A DNA stretch of 6,412 nucleotides from CAYPXN01 sp964470915 (lineage in GTDB: Bacteria > UBA10199 > JADFYH01). The notes under the pieces were generated by a model. It ran no database searches. It was not told the origin of the DNA and saw only the letters and a list, made by a program, of their open reading frames with translations. The stretch is from contig CAYYEM010000068.1 in NCBI GenBank assembly GCA_964470915.1, positions 1 to 6,412 of the forward strand, written 5' to 3'. Below, one piece after another: positions 1 to 5,318 of the stretch. The number at the start of each line of letters is the position of its first letter. Position 1 is the first letter of the stretch. The translations under genes and the position numbers were made by a program.

Positions 1-136
1 TGCCAGGATTCAACACATGAATCCGATCTCCATGCACTTGCTTTAATAAAACAAAACTTTGTGCTTGAGAAACATCAATCTTATTTCTCCCAGCAAAAGC
101 ACCCTTTATATTTTGAAAGGGTTGAAAAGAAATCAT
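1..136 (-). CDS. pgeF: PgeF/YfiH-type peptidoglycan editing factor (laccase-domain protein), N-terminal part only
   Basis: Forty-five codons from an ATG at 136-134 stay open to the window edge, so the gene continues beyond base 1. The key motif is LLKQVHG (residues 31-36 region), followed by DRIHVL. QVHG, with its metal-binding histidine, is the hallmark of the YfiH/PgeF/DUF152 family. Family members are multicopper-oxidase-like or purine nucleoside phosphorylase-like enzymes, and in E. coli PgeF limits misincorporation of L-serine in peptidoglycan. The start codon overlaps the rluD stop as ATGA, which implies translational coupling, and rluD-yfiH adjacency is known in E. coli. Oddity: QVHG comes about 35 residues earlier than in E. 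coli YfiH, and the usual STRxGGVS...NLG segment is replaced by a short FAGRN stretch. The catalytic Cys and second His lie outside the window, so activity cannot be judged. Confidence 0.8.
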   Translation of the reverse strand, partial: MISFQPFQNIKGAFAGRNKIDVSQAQSFVLLKQVHGDRIHVLNPG

Positions 137-1095
137 ACTTGCCTCGAAATTTTTAAAATTGCCTTAAAATCTTCAGACAATTCTGCTTCATATTTTAATT
201 TTTTTTCTGAGATAGGATGAATGAGCTCCAAACGAAATGCATGCAACATTTGCCGATTAGATTTTTTAATAAGACCCTGAAGTTTCGCATCTAATTTTCC
301 TAACCATTGTTTACCACCATAAACAGGATCTCCTACAATAGGATGACCTGACTCCGCCAAATGCACTCTAATTTGATGAGTTCGTCCTGTATGCGGTGTT
401 ACTTCAAGCAAAGCCATGTGAGAAAAACGTTCCAACACTTGATAGCTTGTTTTGGCCTCTTTTCCTCGAGAAGTTTTTGAGGAGATTTTTTTTCGATCCC
501 CTTTACTTCTCCCTAATTTATTTTCGATCATTCCTGAATCATTTTTAAAAACTCCATAGGCCAATGCCAGATAGGTTTTCTGGATTTCACGATGCTGAAA
601 CATTCGCACCAAATCTGAGTGAGCTTGATTGTTTTTTGCTACCAACATAATTCCTGAAGTATCTTTATCCAGACGATGCACAATTCCGGGCCTAAGTGAT
701 CCTCCAATGCCAGACAAATCTTTTAGATGATAAAGTAATGCATTTACCAAAGTACCTTGCTGATGGCCTGCTGAAGCATGGACTACAAGTCCTGCTGGCT
801 TATTAATTAAAGCCAAGTGTTTATCTTGATATAAAATTTCAAGGGGAATTTTTTCAGGTTTTGCTTCAATGGTTTGTGGGCTTGGAATTTTCACCTCAAT
901 CAAATCACCCACTCTTACTTTATAAGCAGCTTTTACTTTTTTCCCATTGACCACCACGAAATCATCTTCCAAAAGTTTTTGAATTTGACTTCGAGCTATG
1001 CCTAAATTCTGACGAGACAAAAAAACATCAATGCGACTACTTTCTGTAGAAGGAGAAACTGTAATAGAATGGATTTGATTTACCAAAGTGGACAC
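133..1095 (-). CDS. rluD: RluD-type 23S rRNA pseudouridine synthase (RluA family)
   Basis: This 320-residue protein is close to the 326 residues of E. coli RluD. It has an N-terminal S4 RNA-binding domain (about residues 20-75, from SSRIDVFLSRQ to RVGDLIEVKI) and then the RluA-family catalytic domain. The signature HRLDKDTSG begins at H140, with D143 at the position of the catalytic aspartate. A second family motif, TGRTHQIRVHL, covers about 237-247, followed by GHPIVGDPVYGG. RluD isomerises uridines in helix 69 of 23S rRNA and acts in the cytoplasm late in 50S assembly. RluC/RluA-type specificity cannot be fully excluded, but the S4 domain and the pgeF neighbour favour RluD. The start is GTG at 1095; no in-frame ATG precedes the S4 domain and the Shine-Dalgarno match is poor. 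The start lies 16 bases inside the preceding 79-residue gene, so translation is probably coupled. Confidence 0.93.
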   Translation of the reverse strand: MSTLVNQIHSITVSPSTESSRIDVFLSRQNLGIARSQIQKLLEDDFVVVNGKKVKAAYKVRVGDLIEVKIPSPQTIEAKPEKIPLEILYQDKHLALINKPAGLVVHASAGHQQGTLVNALLYHLKDLSGIGGSLRPGIVHRLDKDTSGIMLVAKNNQAHSDLVRMFQHREIQKTYLALAYGVFKNDSGMIENKLGRSKGDRKKISSKTSRGKEAKTSYQVLERFSHMALLEVTPHTGRTHQIRVHLAESGHPIVGDPVYGGKQWLGKLDAKLQGLIKKSNRQMLHAFRLELIHPISEKKLKYEAELSEDFKAILKISRQV

Positions 1096-1319
1096 GGAAT
1101 ATAATTCTTTTCAGCAAGGAAGAAATCATTGAAACTTTTCAAAAATAACCAGCCTGCCTGATCTTCGGAGACTTCTTGAAATGACAAAATAAAATCTTGT
1201 TTCATTTTCAAAAAAATCGGACTTTCAAACAAGCGATCTTGCATCAAATCTTTTTCCAAAAAATCAAAATTTTGTTGAGAAAACCAATCCAGGGCTTTGT
1301 TTTCAAGTAGCTTAGTCAT
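1080..1319 (-). CDS. Uncharacterised 79-residue protein between HNH gene and rluD
   Basis: I do not recognise this protein. The chosen start is the ATG at 1319-1317, which overlaps the end of the HNH gene as ATGACTAA (8 bases). A purine-rich GGAG lies about 10 bases upstream. A longer reading from 1358 is possible but would overlap the HNH gene by 47 bases and seems less likely. The product begins MTKLLENKALDW, is rich in Phe, Leu, Asp, Glu and Lys, and looks largely helical. It has no signal peptide, no membrane segment and a single cysteine near the C-terminus (IPCPLW). Its 3' end overlaps the GTG start of rluD by 16 bases. Overlaps on both sides suggest a real translated member of the operon. 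A link to the nuclease or to rRNA modification would be only guilt by association. Confidence 0.6.
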   Translation of the reverse strand: MTKLLENKALDWFSQQNFDFLEKDLMQDRLFESPIFLKMKQDFILSFQEVSEDQAGWLFLKSFNDFFLAEKNYIPCPLW

Positions 1320-1920
1320 CGTGCTCGATCTCCACATTCCAGTAACTAAAGTCGACAATATTCAAGAAAGGTTTCCAAACTTGATACAAAACTTTTCGGC
1401 TCGGCAAATCGACCAGAAAATTCCAACGAGGTTTGCTGGGCTTACGAATGAGTCGCATTCCAGCTTCACTGACACTCATTCCACCCTTTCTTCGATTACA
1501 TTCAATGCAACTGCAAACTACATTTTCCCAGCTCGTTTGCCCACCTTTTACACGAGGAATCACGTGATCTAAATTCAGATCTGATCGGGGATAATGTTTT
1601 CCACAATATTGGCAGGTATTACTATCGCGCAGATAGATATTCATTCGTGAAAATCTGACATTCTTTTTGGGAAGACGGTCGTAGATGGTGAGCAAAATCA
1701 CACGAGGAACACGAATTAGCTTGTCTACCAAGCCCACGCTTTCGTGATGCGCTTCTACTGAAAGTTCCGACCAACTCTTGTAATCGTAGGTTTGATATTG
1801 CTCATCTATGACATGCGCCACATTATGATAAAGAAGGATAAAGGCCCTTTTTACCGTGGTAACATGTACGGGCAGATAATTACGATTTAAAACTAAGACA
1901 TTACTAGATAATAATGACAC
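1312..1920 (-). CDS. HNH endonuclease-domain protein (McrA-like)
   Basis: The product has 202 residues. The N-terminal half carries VLVLNRNYLPVHV (8-20) and a conserved helical stretch, a known architecture of a widespread bacterial HNH family. The HNH nuclease fold spans about 100-150: CQYC (103-106), LDHVIP with D118-H119, N133, and CSCIECN with C138/C141/N142, ending RRKGG. The two CxxC pairs would bind a structural zinc ion, and H119 is the likely catalytic histidine. Proteins of this type cut DNA in other contexts, but the cellular role of this stand-alone family is not established. No methyltransferase or other restriction partner is nearby. The start is GTG at 1920, which puts the conserved VLVLNRNYLPV at the usual distance from the N-terminus. 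A GGGG-containing weak Shine-Dalgarno and an inverted repeat lie directly upstream. It is the first gene of the minus-strand operon leading to rluD and pgeF. Confidence 0.88.
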   Translation of the reverse strand: MSLLSSNVLVLNRNYLPVHVTTVKRAFILLYHNVAHVIDEQYQTYDYKSWSELSVEAHHESVGLVDKLIRVPRVILLTIYDRLPKKNVRFSRMNIYLRDSNTCQYCGKHYPRSDLNLDHVIPRVKGGQTSWENVVCSCIECNRRKGGMSVSEAGMRLIRKPSKPRWNFLVDLPSRKVLYQVWKPFLNIVDFSYWNVEIEHDD

Positions 1921-1922
1921 TC

Positions 1923-1943
1923 ATTAACCCCACTTAGGTTAAT
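1923..1943. promoter_or_regulatory. Perfect 7-bp inverted repeat at the HNH gene start (operator or mRNA hairpin)
   Basis: ATTAACC at 1923-1929 and GGTTAAT at 1937-1943 are perfect inverted copies separated by 7 bases. The dyad ends 2 bases before the GTG start of the HNH gene. On the minus strand the G-rich stretch that would act as the ribosome binding site lies in the loop and downstream arm. It could therefore be a repressor operator over the leader, or an RNA hairpin masking translation start. The symmetry is seen directly; the role is inferred. Confidence 0.45.
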
Positions 1944-2192
1944 CTTATCATGAAGTTAGCAATCAAAAGCAAGACTTAAGTTAACAATTTCATACAGCAA
2001 GCTCTAAGCTTTTCATTTCTCACAATTCTTAATCTTGTTTAAATTAAGATAACATAACCTATAAAATGTAACCAGTTAGCACATTTGGATCACAAGCCAC
2101 CTCAAAAAGACAAACAATCTCACAAACATACAATCTAATTAAGATATTGTTTTTACTAGTTATATTCCGAAAATTCTTCTTGGCACAAAAAT

Positions 2193-2201
2193 TGATATAA
2201 A
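2193..2201 (+). promoter_or_regulatory. Extended -10 promoter element for the gene at 2256
   Basis: TGATATAAA fits the extended -10 pattern TG-N-TATAAT with one mismatch. The -35 region is poor, which is acceptable for extended -10 promoters. Transcription would start near 2207-2208 and give a leader of about 48 bases containing the strong ribosome binding site just before 2256. This start would exclude the AGGAG at 2203-2207 from the mRNA, which argues against a GTG start at 2213. Confidence 0.45.
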
Positions 2202-2243
2202 CAGGAGCATTCGTGTTGTTTTGCGATTTAGCATTAATCAATA

Positions 2244-2250
2244 AAGGAGA
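2244..2250 (+). promoter_or_regulatory. Strong Shine-Dalgarno site (AAGGAGA)
   Basis: AAGGAGA lies about 5 bases before the ATG at 2256. It is among the best ribosome binding sites in the window and decides the start of the plus-strand gene that runs into the N gap. Confidence 0.75.
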
Positions 2251-2255
2251 AAATT

Positions 2256-2323
2256 ATGTCAGCTGTACTCACTTCCATTTTAAAAGTAATTCCATTTTTA
2301 TCTGCTCCACCAAAAGGCAAAGC
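2256..2323 (+). CDS. Unknown protein, N-terminal fragment cut by the assembly gap
   Basis: Twenty-two codons are readable from the ATG at 2256 before the sequence turns to N. The visible N-terminus MSAVLTSILKVIPFLSAPPK is hydrophobic to amphipathic with one early lysine. It could be a membrane-associated helix or a weak signal sequence, but it is too short to decide. A strong Shine-Dalgarno and an extended -10 promoter stand upstream, so this is very likely the start of a real gene. I cannot assign a family. The 3' end may be the short reading frame after the gap. If the gap were exactly 100 bases, the frame would stop at 2441, but 100 N is a conventional placeholder and frame continuity cannot be trusted. 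Confidence 0.6.
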
Positions 2324-2423
2324 NNNNNNNNNNNNNNNNNNNNNNNNNNNNNNNNNNNNNNNNNNNNNNNNNNNNNNNNNNNNNNNNNNNNNNNNNNNNN
2401 NNNNNNNNNNNNNNNNNNNNNNN
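2324..2423. other. Assembly gap of 100 N
   Basis: Exactly one hundred N bases separate the 5' end of a plus-strand gene from a possible 3' end. A round 100 is the usual placeholder for a gap of unknown size, so the real distance may be tens of bases or many kilobases. The adjacency of the left and right halves of this window rests on scaffolding alone. Confidence 0.95.
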
Positions 2424-2472
2424 CAATCAAGATGCTCGTGATATTCTTCCAAAGAAAATCAACGAACTTTAA
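2424..2472 (+). CDS. Possible C-terminal fragment of a plus-strand gene after the gap
   Basis: One forward frame from 2425 reads NQDARDILPKKINEL and ends in TAA at 2470-2472. The charged, helical composition looks like a protein C-terminus. It may be the end of the gene starting at 2256, or of a different gene hidden in the gap. It would overlap the stop of the convergent PyrD-like gene by 14 bases. With only 15 codons, chance openness cannot be excluded and no family can be named. Confidence 0.35.
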
Positions 2473-3337
2473 TTCTGGGAAAAGAATTTTGATCTCTTTT
2501 TAAATACCGGGTCGGACGCCAGGGGTATTTCATAAAAATAGCCCCAAAGCTAATTGCCTTTGCGCCCAAGCTGCGAACTTTGGCTATATCTTCATAGTCC
2601 CATACACTCGGGCCAATCACAGGGGTTTTTACAGATTCAGAAAGCTCTTTGACCATTTTCCAAGTGTAAGCTTGGGCTGCTTTTCCAGACACCCCTCCTC
2701 CGCCTAAATTCGCGAGGGGGCTTTCCTGATCAGGAAAAGCAATACGCCAGGGAACAGAGTTGATCGAAAGAGCCTCAGCTATTTGCTCTGTTTGCTTGGC
2801 GATCGAAAGATAATCCTGGTTCACAGAAAGTTTGAGCAGAATGGGATGAGAACTATTTTCTTTCATGAGTTTTACGGAAGAAATAACCTTATCCACATTT
2901 TGATGTAATTCTTGATGCGTATTCGGACAGGAAGCATTCAATTCAATTCCCTGAATTGGAATATTTTCAAAAGATCGAATCATTTCCAAAAGTTTTTGCG
3001 GATCATCTTCTGTCACTGAAACAATCAAAGAATAATTTCTTTTCGAGATTTGGGGGGCGATTTTTTCAAGCCACCAACGATATCCTGGATTTGTCAAACC
3101 GACCGCATTCACTGCTCCATTTTTTAAAAGCTGCACACAAGTCCACGGATGAGACCAACGCAAGTTTCCTGGACGGGGATCATAAGTGAGTGTTTTAGTC
3201 ACAATCGTAAAAAGCTTTGGATCAAGCAGACCAAGCCAACGAAAGGGCCACTCCCAGGGCCAACCACGACCGTCGTAAGCTAGCGCTCCGCTTGCAGCCA
3301 TATATTCAAAGGAATGTTGATTGCTTAACTGAATCAT
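2459..3337 (-). CDS. Dihydroorotate dehydrogenase-like flavoprotein (class 1 PyrD family, divergent)
   Basis: The product has 292 residues, slightly shorter than usual class 1 PyrD (about 305-311). The TIM-barrel order is preserved: AASGALAYDG (14-23), TKTLT with K48, RPGN (55-58), NAVGLTNPG (77-85), ELNASCPNT (132-140), LLKLS with K169, SINS with N193, GGGGVSG (212-218). By comparison with Lactococcus PyrDA, N134, C137 and N139 match the orotate-contact and catalytic-cysteine positions, and K169 and N193 are also kept. Cys rather than Ser fits the soluble class 1, which oxidises dihydroorotate to orotate in pyrimidine synthesis. Oddities: the FMN-phosphate motif G-x-G-G-V is replaced by GPSVW (242-246), the later VGT by FGA, and residues 26-34 hold four tryptophans. 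Substrate and electron acceptor are therefore uncertain, and I give no symbol. The ATG at 3337 has no clear ribosome binding site. The gene follows nhaR after 24 bases, probably on one transcript. Confidence 0.75.
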   Translation of the reverse strand: MIQLSNQHSFEYMAASGALAYDGRGWPWEWPFRWLGLLDPKLFTIVTKTLTYDPRPGNLRWSHPWTCVQLLKNGAVNAVGLTNPGYRWWLEKIAPQISKRNYSLIVSVTEDDPQKLLEMIRSFENIPIQGIELNASCPNTHQELHQNVDKVISSVKLMKENSSHPILLKLSVNQDYLSIAKQTEQIAEALSINSVPWRIAFPDQESPLANLGGGGVSGKAAQAYTWKMVKELSESVKTPVIGPSVWDYEDIAKVRSLGAKAISFGAIFMKYPWRPTRYLKRDQNSFPRIKVR

Positions 3338-3361
3338 TAAAAGTGATCTAACTAAGATTTG

Positions 3362-4261
3362 TTAATAAAACAACTCTTTACGAGCCTTATCACAAATCGC
3401 TACCACAGCAGGATGCTTTATTTTACGTTCCACCGAGATAGCATAAAATCTGGCTTTAATTTGGGGCACAAGTCCTAACATTTTCATCTGATATTTTTTT
3501 TGGATCTGTTTTGTGATTAAAGTAGGGGCTGGAAATATACCTTCTCCTGTTTCCGCAAAAGCTTTCATCAGAGCACTATCTTCAAATTCACCCACCACCT
3601 TAGGAACGATATTCAATTTATCAAACCACAAATCCAATTCTCTCCTTAGAATCGTATTATTTGTTGGAAGTAATAAAGGAGCTTCCTTGAACGAATGAGG
3701 AAACTTATTTGCATAATGAAAGAATTTTTTTACCCCATAAAACGCAATTGGGCATTCTCCTAAAAGATGACTAAAAGAGCGAACTTTCAGGGTAGAAGGT
3801 ACGGGCGCATCTGACAAAACGACATCGAGTTGATGAGCAGCAAGGTCTAAAATAAGCTTTTCAGGTTTATCTTCATGACAAATCAGAGAGATCTCTTCTT
3901 TAATTTCGAGAGCTGGACTCAACAAAATTCGGGCAACCTGTTTAGGTAATATATCAGCGACCCCTACCACGAATTTTATTTTATTTTGTCCGCCACCTTT
4001 TTTAACAACTGTTTGCAACTCTTTGCCTAATGAAAATATTTCATCGGCATAACGATAAACCACACGTCCTATTTCAGTTAAAACAAGCTGTCTCCCCTCT
4101 TTTCGAAAAAGCTTTTCACCCAAAGATTCTTCCAAGAGTTTTAACTGACCACTCACGGTGGGTTGAGAAAGCCGGAGTTGTTTGCCTGCTTTAACCACTC
4201 CTCCTTCACGCACTACCATCCAAAAATAAAGTAAATGATGATAATTAAGCCATTCCATCAT
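3362..4261 (-). CDS. nhaR: NhaR-type LysR-family transcriptional regulator
   Basis: This 299-residue protein matches E. coli NhaR (about 301) along its length. The opening LNYHHLLYFWMVVREGGVV parallels NhaR's INYNHLYYFWHVYKEGSVV. The winged helix-turn-helix is about 8-65, with recognition region LSQPTVSGQLKLLEE. The effector domain keeps VGVADILPK (99-107), HQLDVVLSDAP (143-153), GEFEDSALMKAF (224-235) and HPAV (283-286). NhaR is a cytoplasmic DNA-binding activator of the Na+/H+ antiporter gene nhaA in E. coli, responding to sodium and alkaline stress. No antiporter is present here. Instead a terC/alx gene lies divergently 109 bases away, a common arrangement for a LysR regulator and its target. 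Either of two adjacent ATG codons (4261 or 4258) could be the start. No Shine-Dalgarno is visible, and a possible -10 lies only 3 bases upstream. Confidence 0.88.
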   Translation of the reverse strand: MMEWLNYHHLLYFWMVVREGGVVKAGKQLRLSQPTVSGQLKLLEESLGEKLFRKEGRQLVLTEIGRVVYRYADEIFSLGKELQTVVKKGGGQNKIKFVVGVADILPKQVARILLSPALEIKEEISLICHEDKPEKLILDLAAHQLDVVLSDAPVPSTLKVRSFSHLLGECPIAFYGVKKFFHYANKFPHSFKEAPLLLPTNNTILRRELDLWFDKLNIVPKVVGEFEDSALMKAFAETGEGIFPAPTLITKQIQKKYQMKMLGLVPQIKARFYAISVERKIKHPAVVAICDKARKELFY

Positions 4262-4289
4262 TCAAATATATCGCTTATATCTATATAAA
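4261..4289 (+). promoter_or_regulatory. Candidate sigma-70-type promoter for terC
   Basis: TTCAAA at 4261-4266 and TATAAA at 4284-4289 are separated by exactly 17 bases and read toward terC. Transcription would begin near 4296, leaving a leader of about 75 bases. The -35 box overlaps the nhaR start codon and the spacer holds the TATAT-N11-ATATA dyad. The AT-rich context raises the chance of a coincidental match. Confidence 0.4.
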
Positions 4290-4294
4290 ATCAA
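4265..4294 (-). promoter_or_regulatory. Candidate promoter for nhaR
   Basis: On the minus strand TTGATT (4294-4289) and TATATT (4270-4265) stand 18 bases apart. The -10 ends only 3 bases before the first nhaR ATG, so the transcript would be leaderless or nearly so, beginning around the second ATG at 4258. This would explain the missing ribosome binding site. It lies face to face with the terC promoter, so the two could compete. Confidence 0.3.
4267..4287. promoter_or_regulatory. LysR-type operator candidate TATAT-N11-ATATA
   Basis: TATAT (4267-4271) and ATATA (4283-4287) form a dyad with 11 bases between the arms, matching the T-N11-A core of LysR-family binding sites. It sits in the nhaR-terC divergent region, overlapping the putative -10 boxes of both genes. 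Binding by the local NhaR would fit autoregulation and control of terC. The arms are simple AT sequence, so specificity is doubtful. Confidence 0.35.
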
Positions 4295-4370
4295 GAAAGT
4301 ATCTATTTTATTATTAGGAGCCATTCCTTCATATTTATAAAAAGTTTAGAAATTGAAAGAGAGTAAATTT

Positions 4371-5318
4371 ATGGAAATTCAAAGCATTGGCACCCCATCT
4401 TTATGGATTGGTTTTATTGTTTTTGTGATCGCGATGTTAGCAATAGACCTGGGCATCTTTCATCGCAAGGCGCATGCCGTGAATTTCAAGGAAGCTATCT
4501 CTTGGAGCGTTGTATGGATCAGCCTTGCCTTGTTGTTTAACCTCGGAGTGTATCATTGGTTTGGGACTCAAAAGGCTATCGAATTTTTTACAGGCTATCT
4601 TGTTGAGAAATCACTGTCCGTTGACAACATCTTTGTCTTCATCATGGTCTTTAATGCATTTGCCATCCCTTCTATCTATCAACATCGAATCCTATTTTGG
4701 GGAATTTTAGGCGCACTATTAATGCGCGCTGGAATGATATTTGCTGGTGCAGAGCTCTTGCTTAAATTTCATTGGATCATTTATGTTTTTGGCGGATTCC
4801 TTATTCTCACAGGAATAAAGATGCTGTTTGATAAGGGGAAAGAAATCCATCCCGATAAAAACACTTTGGTTCGATGGATGAAAAAAATTATTCCTATCAC
4901 TGATCGTTATCACGGACAAAACTTTTTCATCATTCAAAATGGTAAAAGATTTGCCACACCCTTGTTTTTAGTACTTATACTGATTGAAATCACTGACTTG
5001 ATATTTGCCGTAGATTCCATTCCAGCTATCTTTGCAATTACCACAGATCCATTTATTGTTTTTACTTCGAATATCTTCGCTATTTTAGGCTTAAGATCTC
5101 TCTATTTTGCACTGGGTGGAATTGTCGATAAATTTATTTACCTCAAAATCGGTTTAGCAACAGTATTAATGTTTGTGGGAGTAAAAATGTCGATCGTGGA
5201 CATCTACAAATTAGACTCTCTAGTTTCTTTGGGAATCATTACGAGCATATTAGGAATTTCAATAATTGCCTCGCTGATAAAAGCTCGTTCTCAGGTCAAA
5301 CAAACAAAAAAACTTTAA
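4371..5318 (+). CDS. TerC/Alx-family integral membrane protein (probable metal ion exporter)
   Basis: The product has 315 residues from the ATG at 4371, chosen because GAGAG stands 7 bases upstream; a TTG at 4353 would add only MKESKF. About nine hydrophobic segments are visible (roughly 11-30, 42-62, 83-105, 107-131, 134-153, 196-217, 225-246, 258-277, 284-303). Family signatures are EKSLSVDN (79-86), with acidic E79 and D85 in a membrane helix, and the run from DSIPAIFAITTDPF (215-228) to FTSNIFAILGLRSLYF. This long form resembles E. coli Alx (321 residues). TerC/Alx proteins act in the inner membrane, where Alx exports manganese and is induced at alkaline pH; others are linked to tellurite resistance. 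The exact substrate here is inferred. The gene is divergent from nhaR, a plausible regulator. Its TAA overlaps the stop of convergent rimI by 4 bases. Confidence 0.9.
   Translation: MEIQSIGTPSLWIGFIVFVIAMLAIDLGIFHRKAHAVNFKEAISWSVVWISLALLFNLGVYHWFGTQKAIEFFTGYLVEKSLSVDNIFVFIMVFNAFAIPSIYQHRILFWGILGALLMRAGMIFAGAELLLKFHWIIYVFGGFLILTGIKMLFDKGKEIHPDKNTLVRWMKKIIPITDRYHGQNFFIIQNGKRFATPLFLVLILIEITDLIFAVDSIPAIFAITTDPFIVFTSNIFAILGLRSLYFALGGIVDKFIYLKIGLATVLMFVGVKMSIVDIYKLDSLVSLGIITSILGISIIASLIKARSQVKQTKKL

Larger units (their letters stand above)
1921..2255. other. 335-base divergent intergenic region
   Basis: No gene is supported here. From left to right it holds the inverted repeat next to the HNH start; a weak possible minus-strand promoter (TTGCTT, 17 bases, GATAAG, reading toward HNH, roughly 1947-1975); an AT-rich dyad TCTTAAT-N9-ATTAAGA at 2027-2049; the 10-mer AATTAAGATA at 2042-2051 and again at 2137-2146; and an extended -10 promoter and ribosome binding site for the plus-strand gene starting at 2256. 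I see no tRNA, no riboswitch consensus and no convincing terminator. The region is very AT-rich, so short repeats may be chance. Confidence 0.6.

Noticed and set aside
1297..1572. Plus-strand open frame opposite the HNH gene
   Set aside because: It lies wholly antisense to a gene with clear domain motifs, and has no ribosome binding site or family features.
1312..1920. HNH gene as part of a restriction or anti-phage system
   Set aside because: No methyltransferase, helicase, toxin or CRISPR partner is nearby, and its operon partners are housekeeping genes.
1999..2020. AAGCT-CTA-AGCTT hairpin followed by a T-rich stretch, resembling a terminator
   Set aside because: The stem is only 5 bp with a 3-base loop, the T tract is interrupted, and no plus-strand gene ends upstream of it.
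2027..2146. TCTTAAT-N9-ATTAAGA dyad and the AATTAAGATA 10-mer at 2042 and 2137
   Set aside because: Repeats of this size and composition are expected by chance in such AT-rich DNA, and they are not placed against a promoter.
2213..2323. GTG start at 2213 with AGGAG upstream, giving an alternative frame into the gap
   Set aside because: The ATG at 2256 has a better ribosome binding site, and the extended -10 at 2193-2201 would start the mRNA downstream of the AGGAG.
4290..4370. yybP-ykoY (manganese) riboswitch in the terC leader, as found for E. coli alx
   Set aside because: The leader is short and AT-rich; I see neither the conserved GGGGAGUA-type core nor the long stems. A 4-bp AGGA/TCCT hairpin there is too weak to matter.
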